Shown here: positions 34,074-42,650 of the stretch, one piece after another
Layout of the letters: every line of letters begins with the position of its first letter
Position numbering within the stretch: position 1 is the stretch's first letter
NCBI RefSeq assembly: GCF_009754945.1
Contig: NZ_WPIN01000001.1
Location: 558,001-622,000 of the forward strand
Source of the DNA: Spirosoma arboris
Lineage (GTDB): Bacteria; Bacteroidota; Bacteroidia; Cytophagales; Spirosomataceae
Direction: 5' to 3'
DNA length: 64,000 bases
Position numbers and translations under genes: made by a program
The notes under the pieces: generated by a model
Database searches by the model: none
Seen by the model: only the letters and a program-made list of their open reading frames with translations
Told to the model about the DNA's origin: nothing

Positions 34074-35608
34074 CCTACTTCGCCAATCACGCCACCGTTT
34101 TGCTTTGCATGGTGGTTTACTTAGGTCTGATTATCACCCTCGGCTGGTATCTCCAACGGCAAGCGGCTAAAACCGTAGGTGAATACTACCTGGCCAACCG
34201 AAGAATACCGGGCTGGGTGGTCTCGCTGGCTTTTTTCTCGACGTTCATTAGCACCAACACCTACATTGGCCAAGCGGGAGAATCGTTTCGGTACGGATTA
34301 TCGTGGACGTGGGTTGGGCTTTTCTGGGCCGTTTTCTGTGTCATTTCGTGGATGATTCTCGGCCCCCGAATGCGCAATCAAAGCATCCGGCTCAAGTCGT
34401 TCACCGTTCCCGACTATTTTCAGCTTCGGTATCAAAGTCCACTTTCCCGGAGTATTCGGATCTTGTCGGCCTTCATTATTTTGTTCGCAACGATCTGGTA
34501 CATGACGGGTATCGCCAAAGGAATCGCCCATTTGCTCGAGTCTGTTCTTGATGTGCCTTACGCCTACGGCGCGGCCTTTATGCTATTTTTTACCTGCTTT
34601 TATACCGTGGCGGGTGGTATGTATGGCATTATGTGGACCGACGCCGTGCAGGGTATACTGATGTTCGCGGTGGCTATTCTGATGCTGGCGCTGCCGTTTG
34701 TATACGTTGGTGGGTACGATGTGCTGATGGCTAAAATTGCCTACGTCGATCATGTATCTAAAAAAGGAACACCCATCGGCAATGGTCTGGTTACCTTCGG
34801 GCAGTTGACGTCGTTTCTGTACATTGCTGGGATCGGACTTTCGGTGGGGATGAAACAGATCTCGGAACCCAAGTTGCTCATTCGGTTTTATACTGTTAAA
34901 GACCGGAAGGGCATGAAATTCGCCATGACCTGGACGCCTATTTTTATGGGTGTTTCGCTGGTGTGCGTTATGGGTCTTGGCGCACTAGTGCATGGTATGG
35001 TAACGACCGAAGAAGCAGCTTACCTCGTCAAGAATACCGATGAAGTAGTGGGGTTCATGCTCAAGAAATTCGATAGTCCTCTCATTAGCGGTATCTGCCT
35101 GATGGGGCTTTTTGCAGCTGGCATGGCGGCTTTGGCTTCCGTAACGCTGGTCGTTGGTACCACGCTTGTGAAAGACATCTGGAATGTTTGGAAGCCAATG
35201 CCTGCTGAGCGAATCATTCCCCGTACCAAGCTGGTCATGTTGCTCTATTGCCTTGTCGTTTATTACTTCACGTTGTTTCCTCCGGCGGGAGTAGTGGAGT
35301 TATCGGCCTTTGCCGGATCGGTTTATGTAGCTAGTTTCCTCCCGACGATTTTTGGTGGATTGTACTTTCGTTGGGGTACTGATCTCGGTGCAGTGGCCTC
35401 CATGATAACCGGCATCCTGGTCAATATAATCTGGCGGTTTGGCGTTCGGCCCAATTACGAAGCCTTAGCTGATGTCCATGAGGTTTTTCCCGCGTTTATT
35501 GCCTCATTCATCGTCTACCTAATCGCCAGCAAACTCACCGTTAGCCGCAAACCCGATCAGGAACATTTGAGTGTGGTGTTCGGAACGGGAGAAGCTGTGG
35601 CTGGGTGA
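34070..35608 (+). CDS. Sodium:solute symporter (SSS family)
   Basis: 512 residues with about 13 membrane helices. SSS hallmarks: EYYLANRRIPGWVVSLAFFS near the start, GMYGIMWTDAVQG, and GLFAAGMAALASVTLVVGTT. It imports a solute together with sodium. The closest-looking relatives are the pantothenate/carboxylate-like SSS carriers, so an organic acid is a reasonable guess given the preceding malonyl-CoA synthetase-like gene. ATGA overlap with the upstream 39-residue peptide. Confidence 0.9.
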   Translation: MTYFANHATVLLCMVVYLGLIITLGWYLQRQAAKTVGEYYLANRRIPGWVVSLAFFSTFISTNTYIGQAGESFRYGLSWTWVGLFWAVFCVISWMILGPRMRNQSIRLKSFTVPDYFQLRYQSPLSRSIRILSAFIILFATIWYMTGIAKGIAHLLESVLDVPYAYGAAFMLFFTCFYTVAGGMYGIMWTDAVQGILMFAVAILMLALPFVYVGGYDVLMAKIAYVDHVSKKGTPIGNGLVTFGQLTSFLYIAGIGLSVGMKQISEPKLLIRFYTVKDRKGMKFAMTWTPIFMGVSLVCVMGLGALVHGMVTTEEAAYLVKNTDEVVGFMLKKFDSPLISGICLMGLFAAGMAALASVTLVVGTTLVKDIWNVWKPMPAERIIPRTKLVMLLYCLVVYYFTLFPPAGVVELSAFAGSVYVASFLPTIFGGLYFRWGTDLGAVASMITGILVNIIWRFGVRPNYEALADVHEVFPAFIASFIVYLIASKLTVSRKPDQEHLSVVFGTGEAVAG

Positions 35609-35660
35609 GGGGAATACGGAGTAGTTGGCTGAATAAAGTGATTACAATCAGCGAATCGAA

Positions 35661-35939
35661 TTATATAATGCTATAATAACGCCTGGGAAGGCTGAAAATA
35701 TGCCCATCAATATAGAGGAGAATAGCGGTTAGCAGTACTAGAGAAATTAGAAAAACACCGACGTAAACAGTTCCATGTTTTCGCAAACGGACGAGTTGAC
35801 TGATAACGGCTATCAATAAAAGGCCTATACAGACAGAACCCAGAAACGGATTCTGATTCAGTATAAAATGATTGAGACTGACGGTTATCAAAAGACTCCA
35901 ACCTAAGAGTTGAAGCGCTGGACGTCGATAGATAGTCAT
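35661..35939 (-). CDS. Small membrane protein of unknown function
   Basis: Not recognised. 92 residues with three hydrophobic segments (about 10-25, 32-52, 57-78) and a basic C-terminal tail. Its ATG overlaps the stop of the SIS gene by four bases, so it is co-translated as the last gene of the long minus-strand series. It converges with the symporter gene. Confidence 0.65.
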   Translation of the reverse strand: MTIYRRPALQLLGWSLLITVSLNHFILNQNPFLGSVCIGLLLIAVISQLVRLRKHGTVYVGVFLISLVLLTAILLYIDGHIFSLPRRYYSII

Positions 35940-36745
35940 TTTGGTTCACTAACATAGGACGGGAAACCAACTCGCTCGTAGAGTTTAGCCAGTCGGTGGG
36001 CGTGTTCATCGTACGCACTTTCGAATAAAGATACCGCCCGTTCGGAGCCTACAACATTGGCTGCTGAAAGTACTTTAGGTGGCTGTCCTGCCTGGGTCAA
36101 TAAACCCGCTACTTCGGCCTTGATGCAATTCACCAGAACGGCTCCTCCCACGGTTGAACCTGGTGAAACGGGCGTATCCAGACCCGGAACCGCGACCATC
36201 GCATCGCCCATAGACGCACCCGTATCCAATACTAAATCCGCAAAATCACTTAGCTTTTTACCGTCGGCACGTTTGCTGATACTCTTATCGGCATGCTGTT
36301 TCGTAATCAGGGCCACAACTTTAACGCCCCGTTCCTGAAACAATTCAGCCATTTCGATGGGAACGACATTGCAGCCACTGGACGAAATCACCAAAGCCGA
36401 ATCCTGCTCCGACAAATCATAGTTTCGCAAAATGCGTTGCGCCAGACCCGGCACATTTTCCAGAAACATAGCCTGTCGTTGACCATTTGCCCCCACGACT
36501 AGATTATGAAAGGAGAGCGATAGTTCGACAATGGGGTTGAATCCCGGAAAAGAACCATAGCGGGGCCACATTTCCTCGACCATAATACGGCTGTGGCCGC
36601 TACCAAACAGATGCACCATTCGCCCGGCCAGAATTGTCTGACTAAACCACTGAGCTGCCTGTTGAATGGCTTCGGATTGTTGTTCAACGGTATCCAGAAT
36701 CGCTCTGGATTTTTGAATGTATTGGGAGGTGAGTGATGAGTTCAT
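35936..36745 (-). CDS. SIS-domain sugar-phosphate protein (UPF0309-like)
   Basis: 269 residues. A SIS domain binds phosphosugars: FGSGHSRIMVEEMWPR, LVISSSGCNVVPIEMAEL and ITKQHADKS. It resembles the UPF0309 group, related to MurNAc-6-phosphate etherase and sugar isomerases. The upstream ROK kinase gene would supply a phosphosugar, so phosphosugar isomerisation or ether cleavage is likely. Confidence 0.82.
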   Translation of the reverse strand: MNSSLTSQYIQKSRAILDTVEQQSEAIQQAAQWFSQTILAGRMVHLFGSGHSRIMVEEMWPRYGSFPGFNPIVELSLSFHNLVVGANGQRQAMFLENVPGLAQRILRNYDLSEQDSALVISSSGCNVVPIEMAELFQERGVKVVALITKQHADKSISKRADGKKLSDFADLVLDTGASMGDAMVAVPGLDTPVSPGSTVGGAVLVNCIKAEVAGLLTQAGQPPKVLSAANVVGSERAVSLFESAYDEHAHRLAKLYERVGFPSYVSEPK

Positions 36746-36813
36746 TGTTTTAAGTTTCAGGTTTCAAGTTTCAGGTTCCATACAGTAAACTTGGAATCTG
36801 GAACTTGAAACAA
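36745..36813. repeat. Inverted repeat of seven-base words between ROK and SIS genes
   Basis: Left arm (36745-36774) is made of TTTCAAG/TTTCAGG words; the right arm 36786-36813 is its imperfect complement (about four mismatches in 28). The element fills the whole gap between the ROK stop and the SIS start codon, touching the start. Confidence 0.8.
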
Positions 36814-37701
36814 TTAATTTTGAAAACTAGCCGCGGCCCCGATGGCGCCGGCCCAGTCTTCAAAATGAGCTTTGCAAATGGTTGTTTTTTTGCCGCCTGG
36901 CCGCCATTCAAACAAATCCATGAAGGTTTGTAAGGGGGTAAATAAGGCATCATCAGCCTGCGTAATTCCTCCACCGAGTATAATCAATTCGGGTGAAAAG
37001 GAATTGGCAATAGACGCCAGCGCCACGGCTAACCGCCGTACAGACGTGAGCCACACGAGCGTTGCCAGTGGCTCCCCCTGTACATACCCATCAAGCAATT
37101 CATGCGTGCTTTTGTAGCGGCCATACGACCGTCGGCTGACAGTTACATTGCCAATGGCATCCTCTAAACTGCCGGGCGCATTCGTTACATCAAGTTGGTC
37201 GCTATCAGCATCTACGGCCATATGACCCAGGTGTCCAGCCATCTGAAAAAAGCCCTGGTATAACTGGCCGTTAACCAGCAGACCACCTCCTACGCCCGTA
37301 CCCAGCGTGAGCATGGCCGCGTTGGCAACGGTTCGGGCGGCACCGAAACGGGCCTCCGCCATAAGCGCGGCATGGGCGTCGTTCAGTACCCAGACCCGTT
37401 CAGTTAGGAACTCGGCCCAGTCGAATCCTTCCAGACCGGGTAACCGACCGGGCATGCAGGCAATCGCTGAATTATTGGTATTGGGTAATCCCGGTGCGGC
37501 TAATCCCACCCCTAAAATGGGTTCCTTCGTTGTGGCCTTCAGTTCCTGCACGGTCTGAGCAATAACCGATTTCCAGCTATTGGTTTCCCCGTCGTTGGTG
37601 GGGGTGATTCGTTTCTGTAAAACCTCGCCCGTATGTGCGTCGATGAGTACGCCCTTAATCCGAGTGCCGCCTAAGTCGATGCCTATGGCCTGATGATTCA
37701 T
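36814..37701 (-). CDS. ROK-family sugar kinase
   Basis: 295 residues. ATP-phosphate motif GIDLGGTRIKG at the N-terminus, LNDAHAAL with the catalytic Asp, and LGTGVGGGLLVNG are typical ROK features. The zinc motif CxCGxxGC is replaced by DVTNAPGSLED and the Glu of the GExGH sugar motif reads GHLGH, so the usual zinc site is lost. It probably phosphorylates a hexose or amino sugar in the cytoplasm. It is 14 bases downstream of the PQQ dehydrogenase gene. Confidence 0.87.
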   Translation of the reverse strand: MNHQAIGIDLGGTRIKGVLIDAHTGEVLQKRITPTNDGETNSWKSVIAQTVQELKATTKEPILGVGLAAPGLPNTNNSAIACMPGRLPGLEGFDWAEFLTERVWVLNDAHAALMAEARFGAARTVANAAMLTLGTGVGGGLLVNGQLYQGFFQMAGHLGHMAVDADSDQLDVTNAPGSLEDAIGNVTVSRRSYGRYKSTHELLDGYVQGEPLATLVWLTSVRRLAVALASIANSFSPELIILGGGITQADDALFTPLQTFMDLFEWRPGGKKTTICKAHFEDWAGAIGAAASFQN

Positions 37702-37715
37702 GTTGATAAAGCAAA

Positions 37716-39863
37716 TTAGGGCAAAGCAAAAGCGACGTAACTATCTCCTTTGGCGGCTCCTAACTTAGTGCCACCACAGGCTAGAACGACGTATTGTTTG
37801 CCATTCACTTCGTACGTGCTGGGTGTGGCAAAAGCCGCTGCCGGGAGTTTCGTTTGCCAAAGTAACTTGCCCGTTTTCCGTGAATAAGCTTTGAATAAAC
37901 CATCTTTAGTACCCGCTATAAAGAGGACACCCCCAGCTGTAATGACTGGTCCGCCGTAACTCTCTGACCCTGTAGGTTCTTTGGTCTTAAGTTCCGGGTA
38001 ATTTCCCAGAACCGTTTTCCAGACGTATTCGCCCGTGTTCAGGTTGATAGCGTTCAGGGTTCCCCAAGGAGTAGGAACCGCCGGATAGCCGTTTTTATCC
38101 AGGAATTTGCTGTAGCCAGAAATCTGGTAAGGCACCTTCGTTTTTGCCTGCTCGGCCTTGCTAAGCCCTGGTTCGGCATCGTGGTTCATGCCCGGTTCCT
38201 GACTTTCGTCGCCGAACAGAAAAGCCAATAGGGATTGTTTCTGCTTGGCAGACAGGCTGGTAAAGGCAGGCATCATGCCTTTACCGTTCGAAACGATATT
38301 GTTAACAAAAGCCCGGTTTCGACGTTTGTTTATATCGACCAGCGATGGGAAACCACTGGCTGGATTGCCTTTTCGCTCAGCACCGTGACATTGGGCGCAA
38401 GTAGTGGTATATACACGCTGGCCGGGACTAAGCTGAGCAAGCTGGTCGCTGGACATTTTCTTGTTCAGTGAAATCAACCAGGCCATCTCATTGCTGTTCA
38501 CGTACATAATGCCATCGGGATCTACGGCGGCTCCCCCATATTCGGCACCGCCATCCAGACCCGGATAAATGATAGTACCTCCTTTGCTAAGCGGTGTAAA
38601 TGCGCCCTGGTAGCGGCTTTTGCGTAAGGTAGCCTGTAACTCCGCCCGATTTTCGGCCAGTGGACTGATGTCTACTTCGGTCAATATATTCCGGGCATAG
38701 GGAGCTGGTTTAGTTGGAATGGGCTGGGTAGGCCATGCCTTTTCGCCCTCAATATCAGAGGCTGGCATGGGCGTTTCCTTGATTGGGAATAGGGGTTTGC
38801 CCGTTACCCGATCAAACAAAAACACATATCCCTGTTTGCTGACCTGCGCTACAGCATCGACACGCTTTCCGTTGTGGGTCACTGTAATTAAATTCGGTGG
38901 GGCAGGGGCGTCCCGATCCAGAATATCATGGTGAACGAGTTGAAAATGCCAGAGCCGTTTCCCTGTTTTGGCGTCGAGGGCCAGCAGACAATTGGCAAAC
39001 AGATTCTGCCCCTGACGATTACCACCATAAAAGTCAAACGCGGCCGAACCAGTTGGTACGTATACGATGCCTCGTTGGCGATCTACGGCCATCCCCGACC
39101 AGTTGTTAGCAGCGCCTACGTCTGTGTTTTTGTAGGTATCCTTCGGCCAGGTGTCGTAGCCAAACTCGCCCGGTTGAGGAATTGTATGGAATACCCACGC
39201 TAGTTTGCCGGTCTGGATATTAAACGCCTGAATATGACCAAGGGCTGCGTCAGCTCCTTCCGAAAGGCGCATTGGCATGATAATGAGGTCGCCGTACACC
39301 GTGCCGGGTGTGTTTGAGATAACCGATTTGTCTTTTGCCGTTGGGCCTAAGCCCGCTTTCAGACTAGTGCGTCCCTGATCGCCAAATGAGTTGACTGGCT
39401 TGCCGGTTGCGGCTTCGATTGCGTAAAGCCAGGCGCCATTGGTAAATAAAATGCGCTTGTCAGTTCCCTTTTCCCAGTACGTAACTCCCCGGCTGGTGCT
39501 GCCTGAACGAGCAGAGGCCCGTACTGTTGTCGTATCTTTTCGTGTCCAGAGTTGCTCGCCCGTAGCGGCATTGACGGCAAAGGGCTGTGTAGTTGCCGTC
39601 ATGCCATACAGAACGCCACTTTTGATGATAGGATTGCACTGAATCTGCCCCGAATCCAGCGTATGGTATTCCCAGGCCATTTTCAACTGGCTTACATTAG
39701 TGGTATCAATTTGCGTAAGCGTTGAGTAATGGTTGCGATCGGGACCACCTAAATATTCGGACCAGTCGCTGGCAGAACCGGGAGGATCGAGTTGGGTTGT
39801 TAGTTTGGCGGCCATGAATAAAGTAGCCGACAGAAGGATCAAGGGAAGCAAAAATCGTTTCAT
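37716..39863 (-). CDS. PQQ-dependent dehydrogenase with cytochrome c domain
   Basis: 715 residues from the ATG at 39863, which starts a hydrophobic export signal. An eight-bladed PQQ propeller (SDWSEYLGGPDRNHYS at the first blade, WTRKDTTTVRAS, GGDGGAEYGGAA-like GLDGGAEYGGAAVDPDG) is interrupted by a cytochrome c insertion with heme motif CAQCHG (about residue 490). It resembles glucose/pyranose dehydrogenases that oxidise sugars in the periplasm and pass electrons to the respiratory chain. PQQ synthesis genes are not in the window. Confidence 0.9.
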   Translation of the reverse strand: MKRFLLPLILLSATLFMAAKLTTQLDPPGSASDWSEYLGGPDRNHYSTLTQIDTTNVSQLKMAWEYHTLDSGQIQCNPIIKSGVLYGMTATTQPFAVNAATGEQLWTRKDTTTVRASARSGSTSRGVTYWEKGTDKRILFTNGAWLYAIEAATGKPVNSFGDQGRTSLKAGLGPTAKDKSVISNTPGTVYGDLIIMPMRLSEGADAALGHIQAFNIQTGKLAWVFHTIPQPGEFGYDTWPKDTYKNTDVGAANNWSGMAVDRQRGIVYVPTGSAAFDFYGGNRQGQNLFANCLLALDAKTGKRLWHFQLVHHDILDRDAPAPPNLITVTHNGKRVDAVAQVSKQGYVFLFDRVTGKPLFPIKETPMPASDIEGEKAWPTQPIPTKPAPYARNILTEVDISPLAENRAELQATLRKSRYQGAFTPLSKGGTIIYPGLDGGAEYGGAAVDPDGIMYVNSNEMAWLISLNKKMSSDQLAQLSPGQRVYTTTCAQCHGAERKGNPASGFPSLVDINKRRNRAFVNNIVSNGKGMMPAFTSLSAKQKQSLLAFLFGDESQEPGMNHDAEPGLSKAEQAKTKVPYQISGYSKFLDKNGYPAVPTPWGTLNAINLNTGEYVWKTVLGNYPELKTKEPTGSESYGGPVITAGGVLFIAGTKDGLFKAYSRKTGKLLWQTKLPAAAFATPSTYEVNGKQYVVLACGGTKLGAAKGDSYVAFALP

Positions 39864-39926
39864 AGGATTAGGAGACATTTACCCTCTAAATATACTGTCT
39901 GGCATAACGCATTAGTGAATTAGTTT

Positions 39927-40048
39927 TTGACAGGATTTACAGGATAAAACAGGATTTTTCTGTCCCCTTTTGTAATGGCAGATGCTTACATCTGCTATTT
40001 TAGGTTTCTCAGAACCTACTAGTGTCGGTTATTAGTAACCGACACCAC
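39927..40048. repeat. Array of four small hairpins after the GH106-like gene
   Basis: In order: three ACAGGAT direct repeats bounded by GACAG/CTGTC (39929-39964); GCAGATG-CTTA-CATCTGC (about 39978-39995); AGGTT-TCTCAG-AACCT (about 40001-40016); and GTGTCGGTTA-TTAG-TAACCGACAC (about 40022-40045). All lie between the minus-strand GH106 gene and PQQ gene. They may act as a terminator or processing array. Confidence 0.8.
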
Positions 40049-42637
40049 TTATTCCATCCTGGTCAACTTAATCGGCCCTAACAAACCGGAAGGCATGGCT
40101 TCCCAGCGCGTCGCATCGAACGGGCGATAACGAATGTCCACGATGTTGATATCGTAAAATTTCTTCCAGCCGGGATTTTGTCGATCATAGAGTCGCATGT
40201 AATTGGCTGATAAGTTGGTTACGTCGATTTCCAGCCTGTTTCCAGTTGGCTTTAGTAAGCTGGCCGGAATAAGTAATTGAAAGGGAATACACCAGGCTAT
40301 GCCCACTGGCTGACCATTGAGCCGAACATCAGCTACTTCGCGTACGTCGCCCAACTCGAGCTTGTAGGCCGACGGGTTGGTGCCAGCCGGTAAATCGAAG
40401 GTTGTGGTGTAGCGGGCCGTACCAGAAAAATAACTGGCAGAATCGGAGAGACTTGTCCAGGATGTCAGGCTTGGTAACGTGGCTGTGGCGGTCAGGGCTG
40501 GGCGACCGTTTAGGAGCTGAATCTGCCAGGGATTTTTCAATTCGATAGGCTGACCTTCTGCTCTGGTTTCCAGCCGTTTTTGTGTAGCTGCATCTGCAAA
40601 GACAGGTGTTCCAGAACTAGCATTCAGAAAACAGGATTGACCAGGCTCAAGCTGTAAAAATACCTCGTTTCGACCGTTTTGGCCTGTCCGAACTGGCAAC
40701 ACTTCGGTCTGATTCGTGAGTGGGTTGTACCGGCTAACACGGCCTGTTGCTGCGAGTGTAATCCAGTTCTGATGAAATCGGTTGCCTAAATTCGTGATAA
40801 AATACTGCGTTGTGCCCTTCGAAAGACCCGTCCGCTGTTTGCGAATAAACGATAGACCTTCACTTGCCCACGGCTCCACTCGAATACCCAGTTGTGCCAA
40901 CGAATGGAATACATCGGTACTCACGGTCACAGTTTTCAGTTGCTTAAGAGCGTTGCCAAGCTGGATAACATCTGCTGACCGGGTCTTATGATTATGGAAA
41001 CCGGGTGCCTGTTGTGGTAGCCCGTTAAAGACAATGCGGGCACCCAGCCGGGCCAGCCGTTCCAGTTGCCGGAGGGTAGTTTCGGGGAAATACGTGCTGT
41101 GCGGTACGAGTATAACCTGATACGTTGCACCGCCTGGACTACGAACACCCTGTTTGGTGACTGTCAGGCGCTTGAGCAATTCGTCGGAAACATAATCGAA
41201 CGAATAACCATGCTGAGTCAACTGCTCACAGAGTTGCCCGAAAGGTTGGGGGAGTAGCCATTGCTCCACATGATGGACTTCTAGCTGATGAATGCCACCC
41301 GCCGATTTAGCTCGCGTTGCCCATAGATCGTGGATAGGGAAGTAAACCAGCACATCGTTATCAGGTTTGCTGGTCTGTAATCGCGACTGGCATCGTTCGA
41401 TGTACTGATTCAGTTGGGGCAGATGCGGCCAGAAATGAGAACTGGGGCCGTAGTTTGTTGAGGCATAAAACACCCAGCCGGGCCAAGCTTCGGCTTGTGG
41501 AGAATAGGGGATGCCGTGATAGAAAATATGGTTGATACCCGCCGAAAACAGCTCATCGACCTGCGGTTTTACCTGCGATAGCGACACCTGAAAATGGTTT
41601 GCCAGCCAGGTTCCGGTTTCTGAACTAATCAGCGGTTTTCCCAATAGATGCGCTGCCGACGAGGCAAATTTCATGGCCAACGGATTGGGCGTACCAAAGC
41701 GATCAACTTCATAATTGGCATCGACACGCAAACCAGGAATCGGGAATCGACTGGAACCAAAAGATTCAGTTTCTGGAATACTGGCCTGAGCGTAGAGATC
41801 GAGAAGGTTTCCAGGTGAGCCATGTGCCTGATTTCTTGATAAATAACCCGCTTTGCTGGCCCAATTGCCCCAGGTTGTCGCGAAGCCGTCGTGAAGTAAC
41901 TCGGAGAGTGTCTGGTGATAATCCTGATGAATGAGAATGCTTTCGGGTGTTTGGGATGTATCCAGCAATGCCGCCAACTGACTGTTGAGATCGTAGCCCC
42001 GTCGGGTTCGAAACTCGGTCAGGAAATTATCGGTCCAGTTGGCTCCATACACTTCGTAGGAGTCGTTATAAACGGCGCGTGGTTTTTCGGGTAAGCGATT
42101 CAGGGTCGAATCGAACCGTTGCAGATAGTACTGAATGGCTTGTTTACTGAAATAATCGACTACCAATCCCTGACCGCCCGGCGCGGGGCGTTTCACCTGC
42201 TGATTGGTCAGAGCCGTTATAAGTTTTCCATTTTCCACCTTCCAGACCTTGGCGGCTGTAGGCGTAGTTATCCCTGGGCCGCCAAATGGCCAGCCCGTGC
42301 CGGTTGTCAGATCAACCCCAACACCCAGCCGCTTTCCCTCGCGAACGGTATGGGCGAAAACGGCTAGCCATCGATCGCTCAAAAAAGGAATAAACTGGTT
42401 TTCGTACCCTTTAACCCCGTAAATCGGAATGATATGAACACCTCCCAGGCCAGCCTGTGCAAACTGTTCGAGTTGATGTGTAATGTCGGCTTCATTAACA
42501 GCACTCCCCATCCACCACCAATACGTCCAGGGTTTGGCTGTCTGGCTAGTTACTAAAAGTTTAGGCTGTGCCTTTAGATCGGCTAGGTTGCCTGCCAGAA
42601 AAACAAGCAACAGACCAGCGATAAACGAGTGTTTCAT
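40049..42637 (-). CDS. Exported GH106-like glycoside hydrolase (alpha-L-rhamnosidase type)
   Basis: 862 residues with a signal peptide cleaved near LKAQ. The opening PWTYWWWMGSAVNEADITHQ and GLGGVHIIPIYGVKGYE is the hallmark of GH106. LISSETGTW and HIFYHGIPYSP in the barrel carry candidate catalytic acids, and a beta-sandwich follows (about 700-860). GH106 members release L-rhamnose from plant glycans. Shorter than typical large GH106 proteins (over 1000). It starts 13 bases after the MG2-like gene and belongs to the same transcript. Confidence 0.82.
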   Translation of the reverse strand: MKHSFIAGLLLVFLAGNLADLKAQPKLLVTSQTAKPWTYWWWMGSAVNEADITHQLEQFAQAGLGGVHIIPIYGVKGYENQFIPFLSDRWLAVFAHTVREGKRLGVGVDLTTGTGWPFGGPGITTPTAAKVWKVENGKLITALTNQQVKRPAPGGQGLVVDYFSKQAIQYYLQRFDSTLNRLPEKPRAVYNDSYEVYGANWTDNFLTEFRTRRGYDLNSQLAALLDTSQTPESILIHQDYHQTLSELLHDGFATTWGNWASKAGYLSRNQAHGSPGNLLDLYAQASIPETESFGSSRFPIPGLRVDANYEVDRFGTPNPLAMKFASSAAHLLGKPLISSETGTWLANHFQVSLSQVKPQVDELFSAGINHIFYHGIPYSPQAEAWPGWVFYASTNYGPSSHFWPHLPQLNQYIERCQSRLQTSKPDNDVLVYFPIHDLWATRAKSAGGIHQLEVHHVEQWLLPQPFGQLCEQLTQHGYSFDYVSDELLKRLTVTKQGVRSPGGATYQVILVPHSTYFPETTLRQLERLARLGARIVFNGLPQQAPGFHNHKTRSADVIQLGNALKQLKTVTVSTDVFHSLAQLGIRVEPWASEGLSFIRKQRTGLSKGTTQYFITNLGNRFHQNWITLAATGRVSRYNPLTNQTEVLPVRTGQNGRNEVFLQLEPGQSCFLNASSGTPVFADAATQKRLETRAEGQPIELKNPWQIQLLNGRPALTATATLPSLTSWTSLSDSASYFSGTARYTTTFDLPAGTNPSAYKLELGDVREVADVRLNGQPVGIAWCIPFQLLIPASLLKPTGNRLEIDVTNLSANYMRLYDRQNPGWKKFYDINIVDIRYRPFDATRWEAMPSGLLGPIKLTRME

Positions 42638-42650
42638 GCACGGTAGGGTT

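Noticed and set aside
39929..39964. CRISPR-like short direct repeats (ACAGGAT three times)
   Set aside because: Repeats are only seven bases with 3-base spacing, no spacers of constant length and no cas gene nearby; part of an intergenic hairpin array instead.
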